A DNA stretch of 64,000 nt from Cepaea nemoralis (GCA_014155875.1 JACEFZ010027105.1:47501-111500), one strand, 5' to 3'. Shown: positions 1 through 11,159, counted from the stretch's first letter. Notes: generated by a model not told the origin, from the sequence alone. Translations and numbers: made by a program.

Positions 1-620
1 TCGTGAGAGTGCCCGGTTATGGGCTTCGTATATCGACATTCCCATGGATTCTGTTATTCCCTCCGTCCAGCGTTTACGTGGTCGGCCTCTTCCTCTGTTT
101 CCATCTGGTCTGTACGTCATTGCTTGTTGTGGCATGCTGTTGACTGGTAGCCTACTTGCATGGCCAAACCATTTGACTTGCTGCTTTCTAATAAAATCTA
201 GAGCAGCTTTAACCCCCACTTTAGTCCTGATTTCTTCATTTCTGATCTTATCTCTTCTTGATACGTTGAGTATTCTTCTCAGGAACCTCATTTCTGTTGT
301 TGTGATTTTTCTTTTCTCTTGTTCTGTCATTGTCCAGGTTTGGCATTGGTAGCACAGAGTTGGTAGGAAGATTGTGTTGTAAAGTGCTTTCTTAGTAGTT
401 ATTGATACATGTTTGTTCTTTAGTATTGGTGCCATTTGTCCAATGAGTTGATTTGCCTTATTGCACCTATTTTCGATCTCGTCTTCTGATCTGCCCATTT
501 GATGATATTATACTTCCTAGGTACTTGAAGCTCTTTACTTGTTTCAAGGGATGTTCGTTTAGGTGAATTGTTGCTGTTTGTTCTTCTTTAGTTATAGTCT
601 ATTTTTTGAATCGCTGATCT
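1..620 (-). pseudogene. LINE reverse transcriptase C-terminus, family A (partial)
   Basis: Read on the minus strand this encodes the end of a non-LTR retrotransposon reverse transcriptase. A YLGS-type motif (FKYLGSIIS) lies near 505-525. The post-RT segment has LCYQCQTWTM and EMRFLRRIL motifs, and the usual arginine-rich end GRGRPRKRWTEGI lies near 50-95. The frame is open from about 490 to base 1. One shift near 494 separates it from the YLGS part, so the copy is broken. The 3' end runs off the window. Copies of the same family lie at 35605-36040 (+) and 59657-59822 (-). These motifs are standard for RTE/CR1-type LINE C-termini; the exact clade is not resolved. Confidence 0.75.
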
Positions 621-974
621 ATCTCGTAGTCCGTTAACATTGGCGGTCGATAGCCGTTTGGGTCAGTCCGTTTATACTTCTTAGTTATTCTACGAGCAGT
701 ATGAAGATCCCCTGCCGGCTTGCTAGGCCAGTCGCAGGTTTAGGACACTAATCTGACCACAGGGAGTCCATCCCCTATGGCGAGCCATAGCCCCGTTAGC
801 CCATGACCTCGCGGTCATGGTTGCCCGGTCTGCACCACGTGGAGGTGGGGGTTGACTTGTGTAGTCTGCGGGTCATCGGCAGGCTACTAATTTTCGCTCT
901 TCACCCCTCCTGGGAGAGGCTAGCCGATCCTAACCCTGCTGGCTGCAGGGCCAGGCGCATTCCACACTTAATAT
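621..974. other. unresolved, probably retroelement-derived segment
   Basis: No frame longer than 69 codons is present. On the minus strand, short blocks just upstream of the family A reverse transcriptase fragment look like degraded LINE coding sequence, but I could not fix an alignment. A GC-rich stretch at 690-960 has no recognisable domain. It probably belongs to the same insertion as 1-620. Confidence 0.3.
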
Positions 975-1508
975 ATTATATACTAGCTGACCCGGCCCGG
1001 CTTCGCCCATGACCTGGTGGGGAGCATCTCATTTAATCATATAAGTAGTCATATAAGTTCTCGTTTCCCGTTACCGACTATCCTGTCTGTCTGTCTGTCT
1101 ATCTGTCTGTCTGTCTGTCTGTCTATCTGTCTGTCTGTCTGTCTGTCTGACCCGGCCCGGCTTCGCCCAGACCCTGATGGGGACCATCTCATTTAATTCA
1201 TATAAGTAGTCATATAAGTTCTCGTTCCCGTTACCGACTATCTGTCTGTCTGTCTGTCTGCGTCTGTCTGTCTGTCTGTCTGTCTATCTGTCTGTCTGTC
1301 TGTCCCGGCCCGGCTTCGCCCAGACCCTGGTGGGGAGCATCTATTTAATTCATATAAGTAGTCATATAAGTTCCCGTTCCCGACTATCTATCTGTCTGTC
1401 TGTCTGACCCGGCCCGGCATCGCCCAACTCCTGGTGGGGAGCTCTCATTTAATTCATATAAGTAGTCATATAAGATCCCGTTCCCGACTATCTGTCTGTC
1501 TGTCTGTC
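975..1508 (+). repeat. GTCT microsatellite with repeated CTGACCCGGCCCGGCTTCG core
   Basis: A short TA-rich stretch leads into a core containing CTGACCCGGCCCGGCTTCG. The core is followed by a conserved segment (CATATAAGTAGTCATATAAG) and a run of GTCT/GTCTATCT repeats. The core-spacer-GTCT unit recurs four times, near 990, 1148, 1303 and 1407. A GACCCGG core flanked by TA and GTCY repeats resembles the mini-me type microsatellite-associated elements described in Diptera; that likeness is from memory. No coding capacity. Confidence 0.6.
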
Positions 1509-1514
1509 TTGGGT

Positions 1515-4186
1515 AAATGGAGGATGGAGGAGGAAGAGGAGGTAGAGGAGGGAAGAGGAGGGAGGAGGAGGGAGGAGGAGGAGACAGGAGGAGTAGGGAG
1601 GAATAGGATGGGAGGAGGAGGGATTAGGAAGAGGAGGGAGGAGGAGGGGGAGGAAGGAGGGAGGAGGAGAGGAGAAGGAAGAGAGGAGGAGATCGCAGAG
1701 GAGGAGGCGAGGAGGAGGAGGAGAGGGAGGAGGAGGGAGAGGAGAGGAGGAGGGAGGTAGGAGGAGAGAGTAGGGAGGAGGAGGTGGCGGAGGGAGAGGA
1801 AGAGGAGGAAGAAAGAGGAGGAAGAGGGAGAAGGAGGAGGGAGAAGGAGGAGGGAGGAGAAGGAATGGGAGGCGGAGGAGGGAAGAGGAGGAGGGGAGAG
1901 GAGGAGGAGGGAGGAGGAGGAGAGGGAGGAGGAGGAATGTGAATGCGGAGGCGGGAGGAGGGAAGAGGTATAGGGAGGAGGATGAGGGAGGAGGAGAGAG
2001 GAGGAGGAGGAGAGAGGAGGAAGGAGGAAGGAGAAGGGATGAGGAGGAGGGAGGAGTAGGAAGAGGGAGGAGGAGGAATGTGAAGGGAGGAGGAGGGAGG
2101 AGGAGGATGTAGTAGGGAGGAGGAGGAGGGAGGAGGAGGAGGGAGGAGGAGAAGGGAGGAGGAGGGATGAGGAGAAGAGGGAGGAGGAGGAAGGAGGAGG
2201 GGTAGGAGAGAGGAAGAGGCGGGAGGAAGAAGAAGGAGGAGGAGGAAGAGGGAGGAGGAGGATGGAGGAGGACGAGGAGGGAGGAGGGGGAGGAGGAGAA
2301 GGGAGGAGGAGGGCGAAGGAGGAAGGAAGAGGAGGGCGAGGAGGTAGGAGGAGGGAGGAGGAGGAAGAGGGAGTAGGAGGGAGGAGGAGGGAGGAGGAAG
2401 AGAGTGGAGGAGGGAGGAGGAGGAGGGAGGAAGAGATAGGCGGAGAGAGGAGGAGGAGTAGGGAGGAATAGGAGGGAGAATGAGGGAGAGGAGGGATTAA
2501 GAGGAGGAGGGGGAAAGAGGAGAGAGGAGGAGGGAGGAGGAGGGAGAAGGAGGAGGAAGGAACAGGGAGGAGGAGGGAGGAGGAGGGAGGAGGAAGGAGG
2601 AGGAGAGAGGAGGAGGGTGAAGGAGGAGGAGGAGGAAGCAGGAGGAGGAAGGAGGAAGAGGGAGGAAGGGGAGGAGGAGGGAGAGGGAGTAGGGGAGAGG
2701 AGGAAGAGGGAGGAGGGAGAAGGAGGAGGAGGGAGGAGGAGAACGCGGAGGAGGGGAGGAGGAGGAGGGAGGAGGGAGAGGGAGGAGGAGGAGGGAGGAG
2801 GAGGAGAGAGGAGGAGGGAGAAGTTGGCGGGAGAAGGAGGAGGGAGGAAGAGGGATGTGGAGGAAAAGGGAGGAGGGAGGAGGAGAGAGGAGGAGTGAGG
2901 AGGAGAAGGGAAGATGAGGGATGAGGAGAAAGGAGGAGGAGAGGGAGGAGGAGGGAGAAGGGAGTGGGAGGTGGGAGGAGGAGGGAGAAGGAGGAGGGAA
3001 GAGGAAGAGGGAGGAGGAAGAGGGAGGAAGGAAGAGGAGGATTAGGAGGAGGATGAGAGTAGGTGGAGGAGGGAGAGGAGAGGAGGGGAGGGGAAGAGGA
3101 AGCGGGTAGGAGGAGGAGTGGAGAGGAGGAGGTAGAGGGAGGAGGAGGAGGGAGGAAAAGGGAGAGGGATAGGAGAGAGGAGGAGGAGGGAGGAGGTAGG
3201 AGAAGGAGGAAGAGGGAGGAGGAGGGAGGAGAAGGAAGGAGGAGGAAGGAGGAGGAAGAAGGAGGAGGATGGAAGAGGGATAAGGAGGATGGAGGAGGAA
3301 GAGGAGGGAGAGGGAGGAGGGGGACGGAAGAGGGAGGAGGAGGAAGAGGAAGGAGGAAGGAGGAGGAGGAGGGAGAGAGGGAGGAGAGGGGAGGGGAAGA
3401 GGAAGAGGGTAGGAGGAGGAGGAGGGGAGAGGAGGAGAAGAAGGGAGAAGGAGGGAGGAGGAGGGAGGAGGGGAAGGAGCGAGGAGGAGGGGAGAGGTGG
3501 AGGGAGGAAGCGGAGGGAGAAGAAGGAAGGAGGAGAGAGGAAGGAGGGAGAGGAGGGAGGAGGAGGGAGAATGAGGAGGGGAGGAAGGAAAGGGAGGTGG
3601 AAGAGGAGGAGGGAGGAGGAGAGAGTGGAGGAAGGAGGTAGGGGAGGAGGAGGGTAGAGGAGGAGAAGAAGGAAAGGAGGAGGAAGAGGAGAGAAGGGAG
3701 GAGGAGTAGAGGGAGGAGGAGGAGGGAGGAGGAAGAAGGGAGGAGGAAGAGGAGGAGAAGGGAGGAGGGGGCGGGTGGAGGGAGGAGGAGGAGGTAGAGG
3801 GAGGAGGAGGAGGGTGAGGTAGGAGGAGAAGAAGAGGGAGAGAAGGGAGAAGGATGAGGGTGGAGGAGGGAGGATTGCTGAGGGAGAAGGAGGCAGGAGG
3901 AGGAGGGAGGCAGGAGGAGGAGGAGGGAGGAAGAGGGATGAGGAGTGAGAGGGAGGAGGCGGGAAGAGGATGGAGGAGGGGGGAGGAGGCGGAGGGAGTA
4001 GGAGGGAGGAGGATGGAGGAGGAGGGAGAGGAAGAGGGAGAAGGAAGAGGGAGAAGGAGGGAGGAGGGGGAGGAGGAGGAGGTAGAGGAGAGGACAGTAG
4101 GAGGGTGGAGGGAGGAGGTAGAGGACGAGGAGGGAGGAGGAGGGGAGGAGGTGAGGGAGGAGGAGAAGAGAGGAGGAGGAGTTCAC
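1515..4186 (+). repeat. 2.7-kb GGA/GGAGA-rich homopurine tract
   Basis: The plus strand is almost pure A and G, built from irregular GGA, GGAGGGA and GAAGA units, with only occasional T or C interruptions. It gives long spurious frames on both strands (Ser/Leu/Pro-rich on minus, Glu/Gly/Arg-rich on plus). Its last 350 bases share interruption order with the block at 11391-11747. Tracts of this kind can form triplex or G-quadruplex structures. Confidence 0.9.
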
Positions 4187-6145
4187 ATATCCATCATTTT
4201 ACAGCGCGTCAACGTACACAGCAACCCAGAGATTATCAAACAATTACAGCACCATGGAGAATCGAACTCACTAAGCGATACTAATGACAGACAGATGCCA
4301 GGATACTAATAGACAAGTTAGCGTCAACAGAATAGACATGTGAATGGTAGAGACACATCACGTGGATATAGCGTCCCCCAGCTTGGGCGCCGCTTTAATA
4401 AAACTGCGCACTTCTATGACTTCAAGCAAGCGAGCAGTCGCCAAAGCTATGTGTTGTCCAACTTTCAAACTTTACAACAGGCAGTTGATCTAGTCTGAGG
4501 TAAGCTTGTGATTCTCAGCTCTAAGTGGTCCAAGATGTATAAGTAAAGGTATACAGTGTTGTGCGTCCAATGAATTGTATTTGTTTGATAAATAAATCTC
4601 TGAAAAATGTGAAAAACTGCCGATCGCAACTCAATACTGGCGCCACTTCCCGGCGAAACCGACATCTTATAATTTCTCAAAACGGCAAAACTCTGACCTT
4701 TCTACACTACATCTAACTTCACTATGTGCATATGACTATAATCTATCACAGAATAATGTAACGAGATGAAATTTCCAATGCACTCAAATGCTTTTCATCA
4801 AAAACTTCTAGAAAAACGTTTTCTGCAGAGACAGTCAGCTGGTGCAAACGAAACACTACCTTGCTTTAAAAAAATGTACTTAATTCGTCTATTTTGCAAT
4901 CTAAAGAACTGAAAACAGGAAATTATACTCTTCCTTTCTCTTTACGAATTGAAAACAAATAGTATTTGATAGAAATTAGTTATTCATGTGTCAGATTTTA
5001 TTTAGACAACGCATTACATCAACTGCATTGCTTAAAATAGGTTTACGTTCACAACGCCATTTGTGATAGCCGACCTACTTAATCTGTTCAGACTAAAGGG
5101 TGAAAATTACCTTGGTCTATAGCCAACCGTGATCGCCAACAAAATGGACATGATATGCACTGGTAAAAGATGTAGGAGAAGTATAAGTAGACAGAGAGGA
5201 GGAGAGTATTAGGGAAAAATACTTTAAGTAATAATTTTTTTCTAATATATTGTGTCATGACCTTGTATAGATTACATTTTGTAACAAATACACATCAGAA
5301 ATTCTGTATGTTGGACATGAACCACAATAAAAGCACACTAGATGAGTTAAACTCATATTATCTGATGTAGATGTGAGGGACAATTAGTGCAATCTATGGA
5401 ACCCCACACAACAGAAGTTAACTCAACACAATACACTTCACACCACGCAACTCCACACTACAACGGCAGGAACAAGGAAATGATTTAGAATAAGAAGGGG
5501 AAGACAAGTAGTTGCCTTTGAAAGTACAGATAAACAATTATATACACAATGTAGAACAAATAGAGTAATGTGGATGTTTAAATGTATGCCATTTATACAA
5601 ATGCATCTCATACTTGTGTTGATCTTGCCTGTCAGCTTGATTACATGATTCAGGGAACATCACATTATCACTCTTATCTGTGTCTGACTGTACACTACTC
5701 ACTGAACTACAGGTCCACTGAGGAAATGTCATACAGCAGGTATCAGACACAGAAGCTGCATCCAGTGTAATAATCTCTGACCCACCCCAAAGGAACACAA
5801 CAATACTTCTTCTGATCTTATCATTTTTGTTTTGTTATGATGAAAAAAAGAAGAAAATGTCAAATAGGCCAAAAGACACTGGCACAGTCAATAAATTTGT
5901 TTAAATGTGAAGATCTCTTCCATTAATTTGGTAGTCCAAACTATCTGTGGGAAAAATCTCTATCTTGTTGTGTTAGAACATGTCTCAATGTCAATTCCTG
6001 GTGTTGTTTAAGTTTAATTAACAATACACATTCACATAAGATAAATTCTTAATTAAAGAAAGAGAACAGGAGACTCTTCATCTTTAACTGTTCCAAATCC
6101 ATGTTATATTGCACCTGATTCTTATTGAGAAGGTCTTTTCAGACA
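4187..6145. other. AT-rich sequence without recognised gene or repeat
   Basis: I see no LINE, SINE or tandem-repeat signature here. The longest frame is 86 codons on the minus strand (5538-5798, rich in Ser, Cys and Asp), with no domain I recognise and no clear splice sites. It is one of the few stretches that may be unique host sequence, intergenic or intronic. Confidence 0.4.
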
Positions 6146-6151
6146 ATTTCT

Positions 6152-7250
6152 TGAGATAGAAGAAGGGGGTTCGTGAGCTATACCATTAAATACCAGGTGG
6201 AAGGACAGGGGACAAACCTAGTGATGACTTTTCTATTAAAAGAGGACCACACACCCTTAGACACTTTAAGAAATCCGAGTCTGTAAATCTTTCAAGGGTC
6301 GTATTCTTGATCTATTTACATATAAGAAGAGGATGGGGCCCAGCTACCTTTAAAAGAGATGGGTCATGCACTTTAGTGATTGCCAGTCCCTTCAAAATAT
6401 ACGACATATATTGGATGCCCGTCCCGGACTTTGAAACCCAGCAGACAGTTTAGATAACTATTATCCTAGATGATAAACCCTGGGAATAGATAGATATCTG
6501 ACGAGGGATTCTAAACTATAGTAGATCAGTGACACTAGATGTGAACAATATTCATGTGTGAATTGGTGACATTGTACTTGTTTTGAACAATTATAGAAAT
6601 TGTTACACAAATTTAGATTTCCAACTTTGTCATGTTTACATATGTTGAATAGACATCATGTGGGGTACTGATTGACTTCCATATGATATGATTGACAATT
6701 ATAGAGGTTGTTACACAAATTAAGATTTTTAACTTTGTCACTTCACATATGATAAATGAACATCATGTGGGGTACTGATTGACCTCCATATGATATGAAT
6801 GACAATTATAGATAGAATATAGCAAGGTGACTGATCATTTCTTCTGAAAAAGGAGGGCCTCTTTCAAATAGGTTTATATTTCAGAAAAAGGTGTTCCAGA
6901 GGAAATATAGTGAGAATTTACTATCTACAACATTATTCTCTTTCGAGAAGATGTCTTTCTATAGAGGAATTTGGACTTAGAGAATTTCATCACTGACTGG
7001 GAAAAATCTTTCTCCATAGGGAAATCTCTATCAAAATTTCGAATTCTTTTAGGAAGAGTGCAATCATTCTGGTTACTTCTTTGCTTCTGTCTTTAGCTTG
7101 AGGAGCATTGACAGAAAGACAAGAATTTAAGTTGCAACTATTTCTTAGGTCAGATTCTCGTGGTGTATAAGAACTATTTTACTTGGGTCAGCGGACATTA
7201 GTTAGTTTTTGCTTGTTAATATTGTGCATGTTATGCTGTATAATTTCAGA
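6152..7250 (+). repeat. 5' LTR of the Gmr1-like element (3' border approximate)
   Basis: Bases 6152-6406 match 11135-11389 closely, with the same start (TGAGAT, then a purine run and TTCGTGAGC). I place the start at the TG. The 3' border lies somewhere before the Gag start, near 7250, and cannot be fixed because the other LTR is truncated. A 107-108-bp tandem duplication (6587-6801) lies inside it. The primer-binding site was not identified. Confidence 0.6.
6587..6810 (+). repeat. 107-bp tandem duplication inside the 5' LTR
   Basis: The segment beginning ACAATTATAGA recurs at 6587, 6695 and 6802, giving two full units of 107-108 bp and the start of a third. Both units contain CATCATGTGGGGTACTGATT. 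Internal duplication of U3 sequence is common in LTRs and can change promoter strength; that role is inference. Confidence 0.75.
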
Positions 7251-7343
7251 TCCGGGAAGTGACAAGCTTACCCAGACCTGAGCAAACTGCACCGTATTAT
7301 TATTTTACAAAAAGAATAGGGTAAACAAAAAAAAAAATAGAGC

Positions 7344-9023
7344 ATGGCCGAGGCTGCTAAGTTCCGTGCCCAGACAGTAGAAATAGGCAAGCTATGCAAT
7401 TTAGACGGCCCTGAGCTGGCTAAATTTGTCTCAGATGAATTCGACAGGAGGGAGAAACTTCAAGCTGATATAGCTGAGAAGGAGCAACAACGCCTACAAT
7501 CATATGAATTAGAACAACAGAAACTTCAAGCTGATATAGCTGAGAAGGAGAGTAAGTTGCAGGCTGAAATCGCTGAAAAGGAGAAGCAACGCCTACAAGC
7601 TTATGAGTTAGAACAAAGGAAACATGAAGATGAAATAAGGGATAGGGAACGAGAAAGTCAACATCAACTGGAGTTGAAGAGAATGGAGACTGATCTGGAG
7701 ATCCGAAGACTAGAGGGAGGGATTCCCCCCACCCCCTCAAACTCACTAGGTTTTCCAGTGGCAGAACAACATTCCAACGTCTCATACCAAAATTCCGGAG
7801 CGATGTCATTTCCGCTAGAACCATTTAATGAACAGACGGACAACGTCGAGGTTTTTTTATCACGTTTCTAACTTATGTGCGTCAGTTGTGGTCTAGAACA
7901 GGAAAAATGGGCGACGAAACTATCGCAAGCTTTAAGGTCTACCTCGTATGACGTGTTCTCTAGACTCACTCGAGAAGAACAACAGGATTACGAAACACTC
8001 AAAAAGGCACTCTTGAACCGATTCGAAGTGGACGGGGACTCTTACAAAGTTCGATTCAAAACAGCAAGGAAAGAACCGGGCGAAAGCTATGCGCAATTAG
8101 TTGAAAGGCTGAAATCTTATGTTCAACGATGGGCAAATCTAGGTAGGTTTGATGAGAGTTTCGAAGGACTCCGAGAGATGATCATCATAGATCAGCTAAA
8201 AGGAAAGATGTCGAACGAAATGAAAGCATTCTTAACACAGAACGGAGCTGACCGACTAGAAAGCATCATCATCCTAGCCGAGAGATTTGAGAAATCTCAG
8301 AAGGAAATCGGAGGTAAGGGACGTTCGGCCAACATTCCCCCTCAGGATAAAACTTCAAAAGCAAGGGAGGGTGATGGCAACTTAGGCACCAAGAAAAATG
8401 GGAAAACCAAAAACATCCCTCAGAACACAGCCCAAACAACAGCGAAGGAGGAAAAATTATTCTGCACTAATTGTAAAATTAAAGGACACACATTGAAGAA
8501 TTGTAGGAAGAAGCCACCTCCACACACAGCTGCTTGTTTGGCCAGCCGAAGAGAGAAAGGAGTGAACACTGATGAAACGTCCAACCAGACACCTCATAAA
8601 GACACCGCATCTCATCTTCCGGTTGTCGAGTCCATATTGCTGAATGGATTCAAGACGACCTGTCTCTATGATACAGGGTTATCGTACGACTGTGTTGTAT
8701 CATCATCCTTAGTTCACCAGGAACAGGTGACAGAGGAGATCGTCGAATTACAGGGACCCCTGAAGAGCTCTACAACTATGTCTCCTCCGGTGGCAAAGGT
8801 GAGCATAGCATCTCGTTATGTCACTGGGACAATCAAGGCTGCAGTCTTAGAAGATCCTATATATCCCGTAATTCTTGGCTGTAGATTTATAATTCTAGGA
8901 GAACCTGTTCAACCTGTGGCGATGTCGACGATGACAACTCGATCCCAGACGAAAAAGACTCAGGAAACAACTACGGCCAATCCCTCGAAAGGAGGAACTG
9001 AAGAGGCCACAAGAAGCCGATAG
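7344..9023 (+). pseudogene. gag-pro: Gag-protease of the Gmr1-like element, interrupted by one stop
   Basis: One reading frame runs from ATG 7344 to 9023, with a single in-frame TAA at 7869-7871. Part one (175 aa) has a charged coiled coil with repeated KLQADIAEKE units. Part two (382 aa from 7875) holds a capsid-like helical region. Its C-terminal half (about residues 64-140, SYAQLVERLKSYVQRW followed by REMIIIDQLKG) resembles a SCAN domain. Next come a CCHC zinc knuckle (Cys197, Cys200, His205, Cys210) and an aspartic protease with YDTG (Asp266) and ILGCRFI. The stop falls inside the capsid region, not at a domain border, so I read it as a point mutation and not programmed readthrough. The integrase frame that follows is shifted by +1. 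Confidence 0.8.
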
Positions 9024-9027
9024 CACC

Positions 9028-10170
9028 TTGGAACCCTGCTTCAGGAAACTGCCTAAATCACATTTACCTCCACGTAAAGGTGATCTGTTTATGAAGTCAG
9101 CAATTCTATACAGGAAAGCAGGGAGAGCTGGACAAGAGTTCAACCAACTTGTTGTACCAACTCCACACAGGGCTCAGATTCTTGAAATGGGCCACAGTCT
9201 ACCCTTTAGTGGGCATGTGGGTATCAACGCCACTACACAGCGCATTGCAACTCACTACTTTTGGCCAGGGATGAACGCAGACATACAACGGTTTGTAAAA
9301 TCATGCCCACAGTGTCAGAAAGTATCACTAAAACACCGGACACCACCGGCAATGTTGGGTGATCTGCCCATAACAGGAATACCGTTCGAGAAGGTAGCTG
9401 TAGACATAATCGGACCCCTCTCCGCAACGAAGAGGCGAAATCGATTCATATTAACGCTTGTGGACACAACGACCATGTGGGCCGAAGCGGTTCCTATGCC
9501 AAGCTGTGACTCCAAACACGTTGCTGAAGCATTATTAGGAATATTCACACGTCTAGGATTCCCCCAAAGAATCTTGACGGACAACGGTTCACAGTTTCGT
9601 AGTAAACTTATGGAGGAGACATTTAGACTTTTTCATTCACGCCATATCTTTAGTTCATCATATTACCCGCAATCCAACGGACTTGTGGAGCGGTGGAACG
9701 GGACCTTGATTAGTATTCTGCGCAAAATTGCCCAGGAGAATACTGAGGATTGGGACTTGTATTTACCCGCAGCACTATTCGCTTATATGGAGGTACCCCA
9801 TCACTCAACAGGTTTTGCTCCAGCAACATTGTTGTTTGGACGACCAATCAAAGGGCCATTAGAGGCATTGACTGCATCTACGTATGTTGCCGAGTTGAAG
9901 AATCGTTTACAACACAGTTGGAAACAAGCGAATGTCAATCTACGTAAAGCCAGACGAAGAATTGCTGGCTACTTCAATCGCAAGGCAAAAGATAGAGAGT
10001 TAGAGGTGGGAGAGAAGGTGATGTTGCTGCTTCCAACCAGTCAGAATAAGCTGCGAAATAGGATGGAGAGGACCTTATGTAGTGACGGAGAAAATCTCAC
10101 GTACCAACTAGAAGATTTCTGTCAAAGGCAAGATGAAAGTATTTCACATAAACCTTCTGAAGAAATATAA
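9028..10170 (+). CDS. int: Ty3/Gypsy-type integrase of the Gmr1-like element
   Basis: This 380-aa frame has the zinc-binding HHCC module (His56, His63, Cys93, Cys96) and a complete catalytic triad: Asp126 in VAVDIIGPL, Asp185 in LTDNGSQF and Glu221 in GLVERWNG, with 35 residues between the last two. The enzyme would insert element cDNA into host DNA. After LLLPTSQNKL, the expected GPY/F C-terminal module is found in another frame (WRGPYVV near 10062, then FHINLLKKY near 10140). A small indel near 10060 has therefore shifted the tail, and the last 40 residues of this frame are not native. It ends in a TAATG overlap with the RT frame. The domain call is firm. Confidence 0.88.
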   Translation: MEPCFRKLPKSHLPPRKGDLFMKSAILYRKAGRAGQEFNQLVVPTPHRAQILEMGHSLPFSGHVGINATTQRIATHYFWPGMNADIQRFVKSCPQCQKVSLKHRTPPAMLGDLPITGIPFEKVAVDIIGPLSATKRRNRFILTLVDTTTMWAEAVPMPSCDSKHVAEALLGIFTRLGFPQRILTDNGSQFRSKLMEETFRLFHSRHIFSSSYYPQSNGLVERWNGTLISILRKIAQENTEDWDLYLPAALFAYMEVPHHSTGFAPATLLFGRPIKGPLEALTASTYVAELKNRLQHSWKQANVNLRKARRRIAGYFNRKAKDRELEVGEKVMLLLPTSQNKLRNRMERTLCSDGENLTYQLEDFCQRQDESISHKPSEEI

Positions 10171-11159
10171 TGAAAGACCCTCAACCACCGAACCTGCACA
10201 TGCTGATGGCCATGAGTGTGGCTACTGAAGTCGAAGAAGGATCAACAATGGGAGTCGAGTACCCACTGCAAGCCAAAGAAACCTTTAAGGATGTGGAAAT
10301 TAATCCCAACTTAACAAAGGATCAGCAGGAGCAGATTCGGGAACTTATGGTTATGCATGCAGACGTACTTACAGATAAGCCAGGAAGAACTGATTTGGAG
10401 GAATTTGACATGAAGTTAAATGACACAGTGCCTGTGCGAGTCAAGACTTACCCAGTTCCTTATGCAAAGCAAAAGACTTTAGAGGAAGAAATACAACAGC
10501 TACTCACCGCAGGAATAATTTCACCATCTGAATCGCCTTACAGTGCCAGCGTCGTATTATTGAGAAAGCCAAGTGGAGAACATAGACTGTGCATCGACTA
10601 TCGACTGCTTAATGCTCTTACTGAATTCCAAGCCGAACCTCTGCCTGATCAGAACAAACTCTTCACAGCACTCAACCGAGCTAAGTACTTTACTAGGATT
10701 GATCTCAGTAAGGGATATTATCAGATTCCTGTAAAGGAGGAGGTTAGACCATGGTTAGCTTTCAGTACGCCTGGAGGACACTATGAGTTCAACGTACTTC
10801 CATTCGGATTAAGTAATGCTCCTAGCGTTTTTACACGTATGATGAGAAAATTACTTGACCCACTACACCATCCAGACATTAGTCACTTTATGGATGATAT
10901 ACTGATCGCAACTGAAACATTTGACAAGCATGTAGAAACACTACATCTTTTGTTCAGACGACTCAGAGAAACTGGATTAACGGCTAGGCCAAAGAAATGT
11001 CAAGTAGGATTCCAAGAATTGGACTTTTTAGGTCATAAGATATCTCGTGGACTAATAACTCCACAGGAAGGAAACGTGGACAAACTCCAGAGAGCACCTC
11101 GTCCAAAGACAAAGAAGGATGTGAGATCATTTCTTGAGATGGAAGAAGGGGGTTCGTGA
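10170..11159 (+). CDS. pol (RT): Ty3/Gypsy-type reverse transcriptase, truncated before RNase H
   Basis: This 329-aa frame contains the ordered Gypsy RT blocks: a YPVPYAKQ approach region, GIISPSESPYSA, HRLCIDYRLLN, RIDLSKGYYQI (catalytic Asp178), PFGLSNAPSVFTRMM, HFMDDILIAT (Asp242, Asp243) and FLGHKIS. The three catalytic aspartates are present. The frame ends in the tether (KKDVRSFL), where Gypsy elements normally continue GLVNYYRKF into RNase H. Here it passes straight into 3' LTR sequence and stops. RNase H is absent, so the copy could not complete reverse transcription alone. Integrase lies upstream, the reverse of the usual Gypsy order. Confidence 0.9.
   Translation: MKDPQPPNLHMLMAMSVATEVEEGSTMGVEYPLQAKETFKDVEINPNLTKDQQEQIRELMVMHADVLTDKPGRTDLEEFDMKLNDTVPVRVKTYPVPYAKQKTLEEEIQQLLTAGIISPSESPYSASVVLLRKPSGEHRLCIDYRLLNALTEFQAEPLPDQNKLFTALNRAKYFTRIDLSKGYYQIPVKEEVRPWLAFSTPGGHYEFNVLPFGLSNAPSVFTRMMRKLLDPLHHPDISHFMDDILIATETFDKHVETLHLLFRRLRETGLTARPKKCQVGFQELDFLGHKISRGLITPQEGNVDKLQRAPRPKTKKDVRSFLEMEEGGS

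Noticed and set aside
1466..4186. 906-codon Ser/Leu/Pro-rich minus-strand frame and several Glu/Gly/Arg-rich plus-strand frames
   Set aside because: They are translations of a GGA-rich homopurine tract with no domain or codon structure; the frame is open only because purine repeats contain few stops.
7869..7871. programmed stop readthrough between Gag halves
   Set aside because: The TAA lies inside the capsid domain and not at the Gag-Pol border, and other parts of the element are also broken, so a point mutation is simpler.
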